64,000 bases of DNA from Serinus canaria (Eukaryota > Chordata > Aves > Passeriformes > Fringillidae): assembly GCF_022539315.1 (NCBI RefSeq), contig NC_066332.1, forward strand, positions 558,001 to 622,000, in the 5' to 3' direction. Both the position numbers and the translations under genes were made by a program. The notes under the pieces are model-generated. The model was not told where the DNA came from. It made no database searches and saw nothing but the letters and a program-made list of their open reading frames with translations. Shown here piece by piece: positions 38,013 through 50,990 of this stretch. How positions within the stretch are numbered: position 1 is the stretch's first letter; each line of letters starts with the position of its first letter.

Positions 38013-38470
38013 CAGACAACACCAAAGGCTCCGTATCCGATGGGTCTGTCCGGCTCAATGTCCAGTTGCTGCTGTGGATGTTGTGAGTGCTGATGATGGT
38101 GCGCTTTGACTGCAGCAGCTGCTGCAGCCTGTACCTGAGCTGGGGCTGCTGCAGCCGGTCCGGGGGCCTGGCCCGGGGCCGGCGATGGGAAGTACGGCTG
38201 CTGCTGCCCTGGGTTCAACATCGCGGCGGCGGCGGCCGCGGCTGCGGCGGCCGCGGCGGCCGAGGAGGCATGCTGCTGCACGGGGTGCACCGCGGCCGCC
38301 GAGCCGGCGTGCAGGTGGTGCTGAGCATGGTGGTGGTGATGGAGGTGAGGAGGAGGGAGGTGAGGAAGGTGGTGGTGATGGTGGTGGTGGTGACCTGCTG
38401 CTGCCGCAGACGTACCGCCATTGTAAGCCGCCATCATTTTTGCGTTGGCTGTTGTGCCACAAAGAGACAT
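38013..38470 (-). CDS. NLK: NLK coding exon 1 (residues 1-152)
   Basis: Begins MSLCGTTANAKMMAAYNGG. It contains a His8 run, a second His-rich stretch, an alanine run of about 13, and a Gln/Pro/Ala linker, then enters the kinase domain at DIEPDRPIGYGAFGVVW. The His and Ala runs use mixed synonymous codons rather than one pure triplet, which suggests selection on the protein rather than recent slippage. The start is set by the conserved MSLCG and by the absence of in-frame coding sequence upstream. The donor splits W153 (TG|GTGAGT, GT at 38011-38012). Confidence 0.97.
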
Positions 38471-39036
38471 TCAAAAAAATGCCCTTTGATTGGATAACAA
38501 CTGGGTCAAGCTGTCATTTGGCCATAAAAATTAAATCTGCTACACTTTAAAAGAAGTTGGGTTTCATCATACACGGCCCACCTTTAAAAACATGGAGCTC
38601 CACTGGCCTTATCTCCTCGCGAAGCCAAACAACTCGGGGAGTCTCTTCATGTGTGCGGGCGCCAACCCCTTCCCCAGCATCCAGCCGGGCTTGGCTACTC
38701 CAACTCCATCCTTGGGCAGCTGGGGTGGGGCCGGGGTGGGTTTTTTCCTTCACTTTTGGTTATTTGTGTTGTTTTTCTTGTTATAAAAATTAAACACCGT
38801 GATCAATCCCCCTTCCCTCCGGAGGGAGGGCTCGGAGCCTCTGCCCTGAACACCCCACGAGGGCTGGCCAGCCTAGCCATGCCATTCCCACACCCTCTCC
38901 ATGTGTCCCCCGAACCTCCCTGAGCCCGGGCACCTCCTACATCGCTCCCTCCTTCCAGGCACCTGCTCCCTCCTTCCAGGCACCTGCTCCCTCACAGCAG
39001 CAACAACTCGGGAGTTTGCAACTTTTCCTTGAAGGC
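38471..39036 (-). other. NLK: NLK 5'UTR, exon-1-attached part
   Basis: Sequence directly upstream of the NLK ATG. The last 130 nt are AT-rich and hold at least four short upstream ORFs. A good acceptor (TGTGTGTTTCAG|GCC) at 39037 may mark where this UTR exon starts when a more distal first exon is used. A 21-bp unit is repeated twice at about 38945-38990. Confidence 0.6.
38506..38593 (-). promoter_or_regulatory. NLK: Cluster of short upstream ORFs before NLK ATG
   Basis: In order on the minus strand: MFLKVGRV-stop (38593-38567), MMKPNFF-stop (38570-38547), MAK-stop (38525-38514) and MTA-stop (38517-38506). The last two overlap, and the final stop lies 35 nt before the NLK ATG. If they are in the mRNA, they would be expected to reduce initiation at the main start. 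Confidence 0.6.
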
Positions 39037-39413
39037 CTGAAACACACACAAGGACCCAGAGAAAGTGAAGGGGGGGCCGCAGGGCGAGGAAAGGGGGACG
39101 AGGGGGCTAAAAGAAGATAAAAACAGAAATAGGAAGGGAAGGGCCGGGGCAGGACAGGGATCGCGGGGGGGCGAAGGAGGGTGAAAAGTGGCGAATGAAT
39201 GACGGGGCGGCGCGGGGCCGGGGAGGGGGCGCAGGGCAGGACGCAGCGGCCCCTGACAGCGCGACCCGCGGCGGGGCGGGGCCGGCCGGGCCGGGGGGGT
39301 CGGGCCGGGGGTGGAGGGCAGGGGGCCCGCGGTGCGGGCGGCGGGAGGGTCTGGGGGCGGCCCCGGGTCCCCGCCCCGCCCGGCCCCGGCCCCGGTCCCG
39401 GCCCCGCTCTCAC
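39037..39413 (-). other. NLK: Candidate intron in NLK 5'UTR
   Basis: A consensus donor ACCAG|GTGAGAG (boundary at 39414/39413) and a consensus acceptor with a TG-rich/pyrimidine tract, TGTGTTTCAG|GCC (boundary 39037/39036), face each other 377 nt apart on the minus strand. This predicts a non-coding exon upstream of 39414. Confidence 0.45.
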
Positions 39414-39493
39414 CTGGTCCCGCCGCCCCGCGCCGCGCCGCGGGCACGCGCTCCCCCCCCCCCTGCGGGGCGCGCGCCCGACGCCGCCCGCAG

Positions 39494-40090
39494 CCAATCG
39501 CGCCCGGCCCGCTGGGCTGCGCGAGAGCCGCCCCCGACCAATCACCGCCCGGCGCCCGGCGTGCCCCGCCCACCGCGCGCGGCCGTGCAGAGCCCCCCCC
39601 ACGGTGCGGCCCCGCCCCCGTGACCCCGCCGGCCAATCACCGCGCGCCGCCGCGCCCGGAGCCGCCGAGACCCCGCGAGATTCCCTCACCTCACACAACC
39701 CTCACCCCGGGCGGCCCCGCCTCCCTCACCTTCCTGCCACTCACGGCGGGCCGCCGGCCAATGGACTCTGCTCCTGAGCCAAGTCCCGCCTCCGGGACCC
39801 GCTTTTCACCCAATCGCAGCCGTCCATCCAATCCAATTAGCCAATGAAGAGAAACGAAAGCCCGAAAAGAGGTTACTGGGCCAATGGCACTGGGAGGCGG
39901 GGCGGCAGCCTGACCGACAGCTTTCCTCACCAGTGGTCGGAGCCGGTGGGCGGTGAAGGAGCCGCCGCTCCACAAACCACGGAGCGCTGCCCCGCGTGAC
40001 GGATGAGGAAGCGGCTTTTGCGCCCGCCCACAGGCGGCAAGGGGCCAATGGGCGGAGGAGATCTGCTGACGGACGGCGAACGAGACCAAT
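39494..40090 (+). promoter_or_regulatory. Array of eleven same-orientation CCAAT boxes
   Basis: CCAAT pentamers on the plus strand start at 39494, 39538, 39633, 39758, 39810, 39828, 39833, 39841, 39881, 40045 and 40086. I find no ATTGG (reverse orientation) in the same interval. Most have an NF-Y-like context such as GGCCAATCA or AGCCAATCG. Confidence 0.85.
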
Positions 40091-40650
40091 AGCAGCTCGG
40101 GGCGGGGTGAGGTGAGGACGCGGCGCGCGCGGGGTCACTGTGGGCGCTGAGGGGGCGGCGGGAAGCGGAGCGCGAGCCGCCGTGAGGGCGGGCTGCGGGG
40201 CCGCTGCCCTGGTGCCCTCCCACTGCCCGGTCCCGGTGCCCGCCAGCGGCTCCTCTGTGCCCTCTCTGCTCCCGCCCGGGTCACGGTGCCCTCGAGTCTC
40301 GCTGGCTGCGGGCCGAGCCCGCTCTGTCCCGCCGGTCCCGCAGCACGGGAGGCCGACACGAAGGGCGTGGGGGTCTGTGGGGTTTTGGGACCTGTTTTTC
40401 GGTCTCTAAAGATCAGAGAGCGGCGAATGCGGGGCGGGCAGCGGGGCCCCTGGGCTGTGGCAGCAGGGGGTGGCACTTCCTCACGCCGCGCCTGAGCTCC
40501 CCTTGGCAGGAAAGGGAAATAAACCGCTAATTAGAAGGTGTAGATGCTCCCAGCACCGCGGCCGCTGTCCATTGCCCGAGGCAGTCTCTGCCAGGCTCCC
40601 TTCAGTGTGCTCAGAACACGCTCAGGGGTCTCACTGCGAGGTACGTGTTA

Positions 40651-43600
40651 ACCAGGACCGAAATATTCTGTGGTTGTTTTTCTAGTTCCCTCACGCTATG
40701 AATCTGCATGCTTGGGGACTGCAGTGTCTTTGGGTAAGGCATCAGTGTTCCCTAAAACACAGGGGTGGGTAAAAACTCGACAGTTTTAACACCTTCAATT
40801 CTCTCATGTGAATATTAATCATACCTGATTAATAGTTTTACCTCAGAAAAACTCTCCCATGTTACTGGAGCCTTTCCCATGGTGGCAGAGTTAAATTACC
40901 GTGAGGGTGATAAAGAGGTTCCTTCAGGTAACTGAACTGAGCAGTTCAGAGGCAGTCAGGGACTGAGGGGGAATCTGCAGGTGCTCTGCTGAGAGAGAGC
41001 TGACAGCCTCTGCTTTGCTGCCCCTGGCTCCTGTGTGGGCCAAAAACAGCCCAGCAGAGCTGTGCCAGGACGGCTGCAGTGGTGAGGTGTTCCCAGCAGG
41101 TCCCTGAAGGTGCAGTCCTGTCATCTGTCCTTTCTGTATGTCTATGAGAACTGGACAGCATCGAGCTCCTCTGCGGGGGGAGGAAGAGAGAGTGTAAATG
41201 TGACAGCCTGTTGTGATTCCTGAAACCTCAGTGCAAAATCTTTGCAAGAATGGGTTTGATACCTTGGAGATACTTAATAACAATGGGGTTTGGGTAATTT
41301 TTTCCTGCTTTACCAGAATATAATCAAGAAAAGTCTTGCAGGACTGAAGATGGGTTCCTTTATTAAAGCTATCCCTGTTGCATTTGGAAATATGGTTACT
41401 AATAGCCCAGTCTGGAATTATATCAGAGTTTTGCCGTCCATTTTAAAAACATTTTAAAAACAGAGACTGCACTTAAGGAAAAAAGCAAGCAAATTTTGGT
41501 TTACAGCCATTTTATATCACCTGTTGGAAGAAGAGACAGAATACTTATTTAGAACTCACATTTGTAGCTGTCTGGTTGAGGTTTCTGTGGGAGCTGGTAA
41601 CAAGCTGGGTCTGGATATGGGGCAGCCCAAGGATTCTCCTGATTTCTGCTTCCCCTCAGGCTCTGGGGAGGTGTGGTGTGAGGGAGAAAGAAGGAAGTGG
41701 GTACAAAAGGGAATAGGGCTGTGTTGGCAGGACTGGAAGGCTTTTAAAACTCTCCCACACATTTTCATTATGGACTTTTCTTTTTCTCTCTTCTGCAAAA
41801 CCTTTTCAAGTAGTAAAAGGGAGCAGTGGCCTAATAATCCTTGTATGGGAAGCTGAGTTCTCAGTGTATTTGCAGGTCAGTGTCTCAGTGCCATTATTCA
41901 AGTCTAAGCACACGGTGTCACCTCAACAGTTTGTTCAGTTAGGTACTTTACTGGGTGAATAAGAGTCTTGCCTTAGAAGCACCCTGAAAATGTTGTTAGA
42001 TGCTGTCATGCTGGTGGGTTCTCAGCAGCAGGAGAAGTGCAGGGTTTGCAGTCCTGGCACTGGCACGTGTTTCCTGACAGTCCTTGACCAGATCACTCCA
42101 AACCGCACTCCCCAGCTTCCATCTGTGAAGCATTGGTAAAATCTGGGACCCACTGTATTGATTTCAGATGCACTAAATGCTGCAGCCTTGTTGTTCTGTT
42201 TGCCCTTGGAAGCTGCAGCAGCCCCGCTCAGTGAGGTGAAGCCTGGTGAGGGATGCGCTTATCTTGGTGCCCATACGGAGTTCTGTCAGGTGCCAGCATT
42301 GGGTGGCCCACCCTAACCAGTGTATCTTCCTTGCACACTGGGTTCATAAACGCTTTCAACTGGTGTCCCTGGCCTCTGTCACACTGTGAAACTTAAGAGC
42401 TCTCAGTTCAACTGCTTTTAGGCTGTTCATGCTCCGGAAGTTAAGGAGGACAAGATCAAGTTGATTCACAGGGAAGTATGTGTAAGGAAAAAACAGAAGG
42501 GTAGTAAGGAAAACATGAAACTTGCAAAGTGCTCTCCTAATAGACCCTTTGTTTCCTCAGTAGAGGTTTGTTACTGCATGTGGAAGTCAATACTGTGCAT
42601 CAGAAACACAGGGCTCACAATTGTTCATTTCTGAAAATCCACAGCTTCAAGTTTAGTCTTTTCTGACTCTTGAGAGATTTATTTTCCTCTGGGATTTGAC
42701 ACATGGTTTGCAGGGGTATAATCTCTATGACAGTGCTCTGCATACAGCCAAGGGATGGTAGACCCTTTGTAATCAGCTAGTGCTGTTTCTTTAATGCTCC
42801 TCAGCAGTGTTTTAACCTTAAAATTCAACACAAAAGATTGTATCATCTTGAACAATATAAAATGTAATTGTCCAGTTCCAGACATAACTTGTCAGCATTT
42901 TTTTCTTGTCCCACATGAACCAGCTGTGAAAACAGGACTTGAAATATTAGAATAAGTATTTTGATCGTGTGTTGTGCATGAATGTCCTTCAGCATTTAGG
43001 CATGTAGGGGTTTTGTGAAACTTTAATGCAGAAAAAAATAACGTTAAGTGGAACAAAGCATAATAAAATGCACAGATTTTTCTCTGATCCACAAAAGGGG
43101 TGCTCTGAGCTGCACTATTGATAATTTATCATGTGGGTGTTTGACAAGCCCACACATACCCTGATATAACACTCTGCAGATACAGTCCTCAGTGTTCTGT
43201 AACACCCTGGAGATATTTAATTCATAAATCCTGATGCTGGAGCCCTTAAGGTGTCAGAAATATGGTGCTCATGCCTGTGAATCTGAGCAGGTCTGGTTAG
43301 TCAGATAAATACCACGCTCCAAATAAACTGTGATCATATACACAAAATATCATGGGATTAAAATTGCTGTTCAAGTATGTTAGCCCTTTTCTTTGCAAGG
43401 AATAATTTTTGAGAGTTTTTGTCTTTAAAACCTTTTCTCCATGAAACTAGAAAAGAATTAATTTCTCCATTAATAAAATTCAGAGAGGAGCAGGGGAAAG
43501 AATATTTTGGTTTAGCTTTGATTGTGTATAAAGGTTTCTGTCTTAACTTTTGAAAGGATGGCAATATTCCTTCATCTAGGAGGAGGGCAGGATCTGCTTG

Positions 43601-46600
43601 TCTTGTGGAATGAGGGACAAATCCCTGCTAGATGCTGTGCTCAGGTCAACTTTTTAATAAGATCGAGGGAAACGAATCAAGTAATCCAACCGAGCAGGTG
43701 AGCTATGGTGAGGCTGTCAGTCAGGCCAGCAGGCAGGGTGACTCTTTAGAGCAGCGCTGTGGGAATGTGGCACTGCCTTGGACAGCAATTAAATGATGGA
43801 ATGGTGCTTCCTGCAGCAGGGCAGCATGGTGTGCCTGGCATGGGGTAGGGGACAGCTGGTGTGAGTGACAGATGGTGTCATCCAAGATTGAGGTTCTCAC
43901 TGATGTTGGATATCAGACTCTCCGGGTACCTGTTTTGCCTCCCTGGCCCATCAGCCCCCTCTGGCTCTTGAAGAGCAGTTTTTTGTGGTGGGATCTCAGC
44001 CCTGCCCCAAGGCAGCTTGAAATCATCCCAAAAATGTCACCTCCTAAACAGTGAGCTTGTGCTCTGCAGAGCTATCTAACTAGAAGTGTTTTGTTTTGAG
44101 TGTTCTGAAGGACTTACTGAGTTCTTTGCTGACTGCAGCATTTAAGCATGAACCTGGCTTTAAGTGTGAATGCTCAGGGGCTTACAGTTGGTTTGTAATA
44201 ATTAGTCATTTACAAACTTAAGCCTGATTGTTTAGTCCCTTCCTAAACACCAGTTGCAGGAGGCAGAGGGGACATCTTTATCCCCTGCTGCTTTCTGGAG
44301 AAAGTGTCAGTTCTGTGGTTCTCTCTGTTCTATATTTCTTTGCACCAGAAATGACCCTGCTGCTCTTTGTCGACAGTGTTTCCTTTTATCCCTCTCCTGG
44401 CAGCTGCTCTTGCTCCATTCTGTTGTTGGAACAGCAAATGAATTCCCTCTGAAGCAAATGTCAAGCCAGTAAAGATGTTGAAGCAGCAAGAAAATCGTCT
44501 CTGTCTCTGAAGATGGATTTGGAGACCTTTGTGAATGAGATGTTCTTAAAATAGCTCCACAGTGTGTTATCTTCCCTAGAAGGTGCAGAATTGAAAGCAT
44601 CACCACAAGGCACTTGTCCTTGTGCGAGCAGCATCCCTAAATGATGGGTTTTGGAGAGGGGAGAGAAGCAGGCTACTTCCTTTTCCTCCTCTACAGGCAA
44701 AAAGCAATGCATGATTTTAATCTCTGTGTGATGGTACATTTATGTTTTTTCCAAGAGTTGCATCGCTGTTTGCTGCTTGTTTAAATACATTGATTGACCT
44801 TGTTCTCCCTGATCCACTGTTTCTGGAGTAAACTGGTAGCTGAAACAATGCCAAGCCACAAGTTGAGTAGAGGTGCTCTGAATTACCCAGTCGAAGGTTC
44901 AAGGTGGCTGTGGAGAGCAGAGATGCTCAGCTGGTGGGGCGTGCCACGGCCCAAAGGCTGAACTCAGCATTGAGTCACATCATGCAGTTCAGTTCCTGTC
45001 TGAATTCAAACCTTCTGTCCAAGGAAGACAGCAGCTTTGGAAATCTTCCCTTCCTTGGAGCTTTGGTTCAGGTGATGGAGCCTCTGTCTCTGTGGTTAGA
45101 CAGAAAACAGGCATTGGTTGTACATGGAGAATTTGGTATGACTTGGGAGCTCTCACTGAGATTTTCCTGCCCTCAGCTAATTTGGGGTGTTTGATTCCCT
45201 AACAGCCTCAGGAGAGCATTGGGCCCAGCAGCAGGGATGGCGTGAGCTGCTGGGCTGTGACATCCCACTGTCCCTGAGTACAGCACAGGGCTCACGTCCT
45301 GAAGTCCCACAACTTGATGAGCCAATGCTCCATGGGTTGCACGTGCATTTTGAGAATTCATTGTTGTGTTGTTGCTTCATAATCCTGTCCTTGAAATCTG
45401 ATGTTTTTTAAAAAGTCTATCTTGCATATGTGTGCTTCAGAGCAAAAAATGCAGGCTGCACATGTGACGTGCACATGAACTGTTGTTATTTTGTTTATCA
45501 AAAAAATTGTTGTAATTAATGGAATTGAAGGTTTGGGCAGTGAAATTAATCCAGAAAAGTCTGATACAACCTTTTGCCAGAATCTTTTGAATAATCTATG
45601 AATAGAATCTTTTACGTACCTGTGAATATCCGAATACTTCTATTTTTCTTCAACTTGGTGGAAGGGGAATTGATAAGTAAAAATACTAGATGCAAAAATT
45701 AAATCACTAATTGAAGAACGGGGATTTTTATAGCAGTTTCATAATTATATTCAGAACATAAGTTTAACCAGGAGAAATGTTAAAATTTTGACCTATTCAG
45801 TTTTTTATCTTTTGTGTGAAGATGGGAATAATTAGCTGTGCTGATATAAACAGTTTTCAGAAGTTTCTCAGTTGTCTTAAGACTCATAATGTTTTTCCTA
45901 GTCCTGTTTTTTTGACATGTTAATATCTCTTTAAGGGCTTTCTTTACCAGATCAATTCCTTTCCTACCAGGAGAACTAAAGCTTTTCAGCTGTCTGTCCA
46001 ATTTATCCTTCTGGACTAAATTTCTCATCTTGAGATAACCAGCAGCAATTCTCCCCTCAGGAGATTTGTATCAATTAGTTCTGCATCACTAATTCCTGTG
46101 GTATTGGGGGACCAGTGGCTCATAAGGAAGCTGCTCTGTAAACAGTTATGGCTGCTGGGGGTTTGTCTTGACTTTTTTTTGTTTAGAGGTCGTGGGTGCC
46201 ATCACTGGAGCTCTTGCTCGTGCTTGCCCTGTCCTTTCCTGCGAGGCCAGGCATTGCTTCACTGCAGAGGGCGTGCAGGGCTGTTTTGGGCTTGTGCTGC
46301 CGGGTGGATTCAGGGGATGTGAGCTCTGTGTGCTCTCTGGCTGCAGCAGTGGCCCCGTGGCCACCCCTGGTGTCACCAGCTCCTCACATGGCTGGCCAGG
46401 TGGCAGGTGGGAAGTCACTGCCACTGTTGCTAACTGAGAGTGGCAGATGCAGTGTGGCAGGAAAGCAGGTTAGTCTGCAGCTGGAATTCAGGCCAGGCTT
46501 CCCCTAATCCCTCCCTTAGCCACAGAAAGGTGGCTTTAATCTATTTGTTCTGCATTTGGTTGTTTTTTCAGCGCTCATCTATCTGCAAATGCCATTGCAC

Positions 46601-49600
46601 TGTTAGTCTGTTTCTATCCATTTGCCATTAGCAGATGTGTCGGGACATGAGGCTGTTTTCAGTCACTCAGTCTAATCCCAGCAGTGCTGTAGGATCTTGG
46701 GAATTGCTCTGCATTTATACAGAAGTAAATGATGTATAACGTGTCATTTTTAAGAACCTGCTGCCAGCAATTTTAGGATTTTGTTAGACAGCTGATTTTC
46801 TTTTTGCTGATGTTTTAGACAAAACTAATTTGATAGGATTATTAGAGGAGGAAAATTAAAAGGACAGAATAATCCAGGAAGCTCATTAAAATGGAAACCC
46901 TGAAAAAACTGGGTAATTGGGCATTGATTCTGTCCTCCCCCCCTCATTTTATGAGCAGTATTGTATTAAAAGTAACATGTCTGCAGGATGATGCTTCCAC
47001 ATCTGTTACTGCTGAAACAAAATGATTTGCTTGTTTTTCCTCTCTATATTCTCCCAACATCTGCATGTGTAGCTCCATCCTGCATGTTTTTTTATCCCAT
47101 CTAACACAGCTCCTTTCCAGGGAAAAGGCATCAAAGGGAATGGGATCCTCCCCTTGGTTTGGAGGGGGATTCTGCATTGCCACTCACTTGCATTAGCTCT
47201 TGGGTGACTGGCTGTGAAATGAATCATGTGAGCGAGGACCCAGGGCTGCTCAGGAAGCCCAGGCACAGGTTTGGTGCTCTGAGATGTGTTTATGTGGAAC
47301 AAAGAAGTTCACAGGCTGTCAGCTGTCTGGCTCCTGAAATATCAGTGTCACATTATGTGATTAAACCCATGCAAATAATTGTCCTTATTTTCTGTTCTCT
47401 GAATATTTGCAGGGAAATCACATTTATTAAAAAGTATTTCACTCTGATGATGCATGATAATTGTGCTGGGATTTTGATTTTTTTTCCTTTATATGCTGAT
47501 TCAATAAATTGATTCTAAATCTAGCTTGCTGAATGTTTGCTATTTTCAATCACTCTGGCTGTGATTATTGTGATAGTAAGCAATATACTTTCTCTGGTTT
47601 AAGTTTTGGATATTTGCTCAAATATACATAGTTGCATGTGCCAATCTTAAAATTCAGTTTATTTATAAGTATGATGGTTTTCTTTCTCTTCAGTATATGT
47701 ACTATAAAAATACTATTGCTTAAAGGTTCATAGCAATAAAATAGAAAAAGCTGGGCAATAGTATTGAAATAATATTGGGAAATATTTTCTGTTCTCTAAT
47801 AATTATGATGTTGTGTCTTCCAGACTTGAAAGTAAGCATGAGAAATTTAAGCAGGGTAAAGCACATGATTAAATCCATTCCTATCCAGCAAAATTCTTGA
47901 ACTTGATTTGAAGCATGTGTGTTAGTTATATTAATAACTCATAACTATTCCTTAAACTCAGCCAGTGTCAGACTGACTAAATATTAGAATTGCGATGCAA
48001 ATACTGCAGTAAATAAGATAAATATGGGTGCTGGCTTTGTCAGCGGTTTTGACTTCTACAGTCATTTTTGTGGCACTTGAAATCAGAAAAGAATGGAAAT
48101 TTCAACTAATTTTTAATATGCTGAAATGTATTAAGTTACACAAAAGAATCCATATTATAGTAATCCTGCATATATACAGGGAAAGAGTACCCAGCGTGCA
48201 TGGCAGATGGTTTCAAAGGAAATCCTCGAGAGCTAGGATTAAAAAGCAATTTTCAGCAAGTTTAAAATGGGTCTCCATATTTGGGTCACAGATATTAACT
48301 CTTTCATTGCAAACAAACGAGGGAGAAGTCTGGTCAGATTGCTATGGAAATGTTTCTCCCAGTAGAAGCTGACCAGTTCGTGCTGGGGAAGAAAGGTGTG
48401 AGAAGGGCTGTTGATTCCGCTCCTGTTCCTGTTCTCACACCAATGGGAAGCAGAGTTGTGGCATACAGAGACAGGGATGTAATGTAATAAATGAGATTCA
48501 TCATTCCACGAACAAACATTGGCAGCCCTCTGAAAAATAACGTGTGTGTGACTTTGATCTTTGCCCACTGAAACAAATTTCCATAAAGACAAACGGATAA
48601 ACAAGTTTTAGGGTGCTAGAAACAGCTGATTTATACCTGTTTACCTTCAGTAAATTATTATCAATCACTTTATTAAAGTGTAAAGGCTTTACAGATAGCA
48701 TTTCTTTATTCCTTTTGGATATGGCGAGCATGTATGATACAGGATAAATAAGAAATTGAACAGCAATATCGTTGCTCCCTCATAGACAGGAATGAACATG
48801 AGCTCCCAAGTTTTGCTTGGAAATATGTGTGTACATGGAAAGTAAGCCTGTTTTTCTCAAACATGTTTTAGAGGCACACTAGAATTTTATTATCTGTTTT
48901 TAAAAGTTATGTAAAATCAACAGTATCATGCAGCCATCGTTCCAGGCTACAGCTGTTTGGAGGTGGCATATGAACAGGCAGGAATCTTGTCACCAGTCTG
49001 ATGCACAGAAGGGATTGAGTGCAGGTCAGCTTTGCACTGGAGGATCACAAGAAGGCACTGGGCTTTTAGTAGATAAAAATAGGGGAGCAAGTTGGAGATT
49101 ATTGGCTTTAACTAACTTAAACCAGTTAGTAACCATGTCAGGAGTGTAATTCACTACATCACACTGACAGCCCAAAGGAACCTCAAGTTTGCCATGAACT
49201 TTTCTTTAAAAGACACTTCTAAAGTGGAAATTCAAGTTAGACCTTAAGCACTGTTTATGACTGAACAATGAAACAGAGCAACTGATACTGTTTTGTTGTG
49301 TTCCCAAAGCTCAGCTATGTTTGGAGTAGGTTTTGAAAGCTTTCTGAGCCCAGGTGCTTGATGCTCTGCTAAGTGAATTATGGAAGTAACCGCTGGTTTG
49401 AATATCAGCCTAAGGAGAAGTTAATTGTGTTGCTCTCTGGATATTACATTGGATATGAGTTAACAGAGGAGGGCTGCACTTCTGAAAGGGTGTGGTGAAT
49501 GTCCTGGTGGGATAGGAACTGCAGGTGTATCTGCTAAGTGCTAATTAACAATGCTAATGAGAGATGTTTTCTGCAGCACTCAGCCAAGATCTTTATAAGA

Positions 49601-50990
49601 GGTCCTCTGCTCTCAGAAAGGAAAATTTAGGTGAAGGATGAAAATAAGGCAGCTTTTGGTGTTTAGTTCTTGTACCACAGCTAGAAAGTGTCAGTGGACT
49701 CACTCAGGATGAGCTTTTAAAGTTGAATCTGTTCTTCTGGGTTCCTGTTCCACATTGCCTGTTACAGTAAGTCTGCCTGTGAGCATCTTGATATGGCCTT
49801 CAGAGGGCAAGTATAAGTGCTGACATGAGATACCAAAACTTGAACATCCCAAGCTATTGTCAATCATCATATGTCACCAAGTTGTGCCACTATTAAATAC
49901 TTGGGGGGAAAAAATCATCTGTGGTACAGCTGACTTTGATCCATGTGTTTGGAAATGTGCTTGAGAGTTTTGCCTTAGATTTTTCAAAGACTCGTGTCTT
50001 TCAAAGGGAGGCAAAACAGATCAGTTCAGAGACTCTGTCGTTATCTTCCAGGACTTTTGTTTTAAGTCGTTTTTGAAAATCTCTGTGACAGGATCTGAGA
50101 TAAAACCTGATCCAGATGTCTTTGCATAGCCAGAGAAAACTGTTTGCTTGACTTCAACAAACTTAGGAGAGGTTCTAAATAAACAGATTAGTGTTGGCTT
50201 TAGAGAATGAGTTGCTTTGCTTTACTCACTTACAATTGTGTATTTGAGAAAAAGCGATTTCTTGTGTGCCATCTGTTGTTGCCTGGGTCCAAAGCAGTTT
50301 TTTGTATGCAGAATACTGTAAAGTAATTATTATGTCATTGTACAGAGTTCTGAGTGTGAGAAACTGTTGCTCTTTAGAGGAGGTAAATGCTTTCTTACCT
50401 CCAGCAGCTCTTATCAGGAAATATTGAAGGGTCAGTTCTCCTCAGTCAGAATTTCCCTCTACTTAAATCTTTTGTAGGGTATATTTTTTAAAGCTTTTCA
50501 GAGTCGATGACTGAAAGCAACGGCCTGTTCATGTTAAAGCCATACATTCATGTCTGATGTAACTGGTCAGTTGAAAGTAAAAGCTCCCATAGGGATAAAC
50601 TGAGCTGTGGATGGACTTCTCAGGACTTCTTTATTAATGGCACTTCAAGTAGCGAGTTAAAGAGAAACAGATAATGAAAATTGATTCTTCTCTGGAGGTC
50701 TCTTGCTTACTTTTGGACTTGGACAGGTCTAATCTGTGAAGATAATTAAAGTTCCTCTACTGTGGATGCTGTAAGTGAATTTTTTGTTCTATGTCTTGTA
50801 TCTGGTTGAGAATATGCACCTGAAGTATCAGCATTGACCAAAATATCATGTAGAGAGGCCAGAGGGCTGAAAAAACTTGTGAATGAAGAATGTTCTCCTT
50901 GACAGTGACACAGGGTAGTGGCCCTGGCTGTCAGCCTGGCTGTTGAGTTCCAGGTGCCATGATAACATAGTGGGACGTTTCCAATACCCT
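40651..50990. other. Region without a recognised gene, right of NLK
   Basis: AT-leaning unique sequence. No exon of a known family, no tRNA-like or rRNA-like structure, no transposon hallmark seen. It may be LYRM9 intron 1 if LYRM9 starts at the NLK CpG island, or plain intergenic DNA. Confidence 0.6.

Larger units (their letters stand above)
38000..40650. promoter_or_regulatory. NLK CpG island, possible bidirectional promoter
   Basis: Strongly GC- and CpG-rich from NLK exon 1 to about 40650, densest at 39040-40480, with G-runs at 39270-39360. Eleven CCAAT boxes lie at 39494-40090. NLK is transcribed to the left. The island extends about 550 bp to the right of the last CCAAT box with several good plus-strand donors (GT at 40107, 40112, 40182, 40641), so a divergent transcript to the right is likely. 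Confidence 0.75.

Noticed and set aside
38937..39698. 253-codon Arg/Pro/Gly-rich frame upstream of NLK, and similar frames on the other strand
   Set aside because: Typical of GC-rich promoter sequence. Low complexity and crossed by likely splice sites of the NLK leader.
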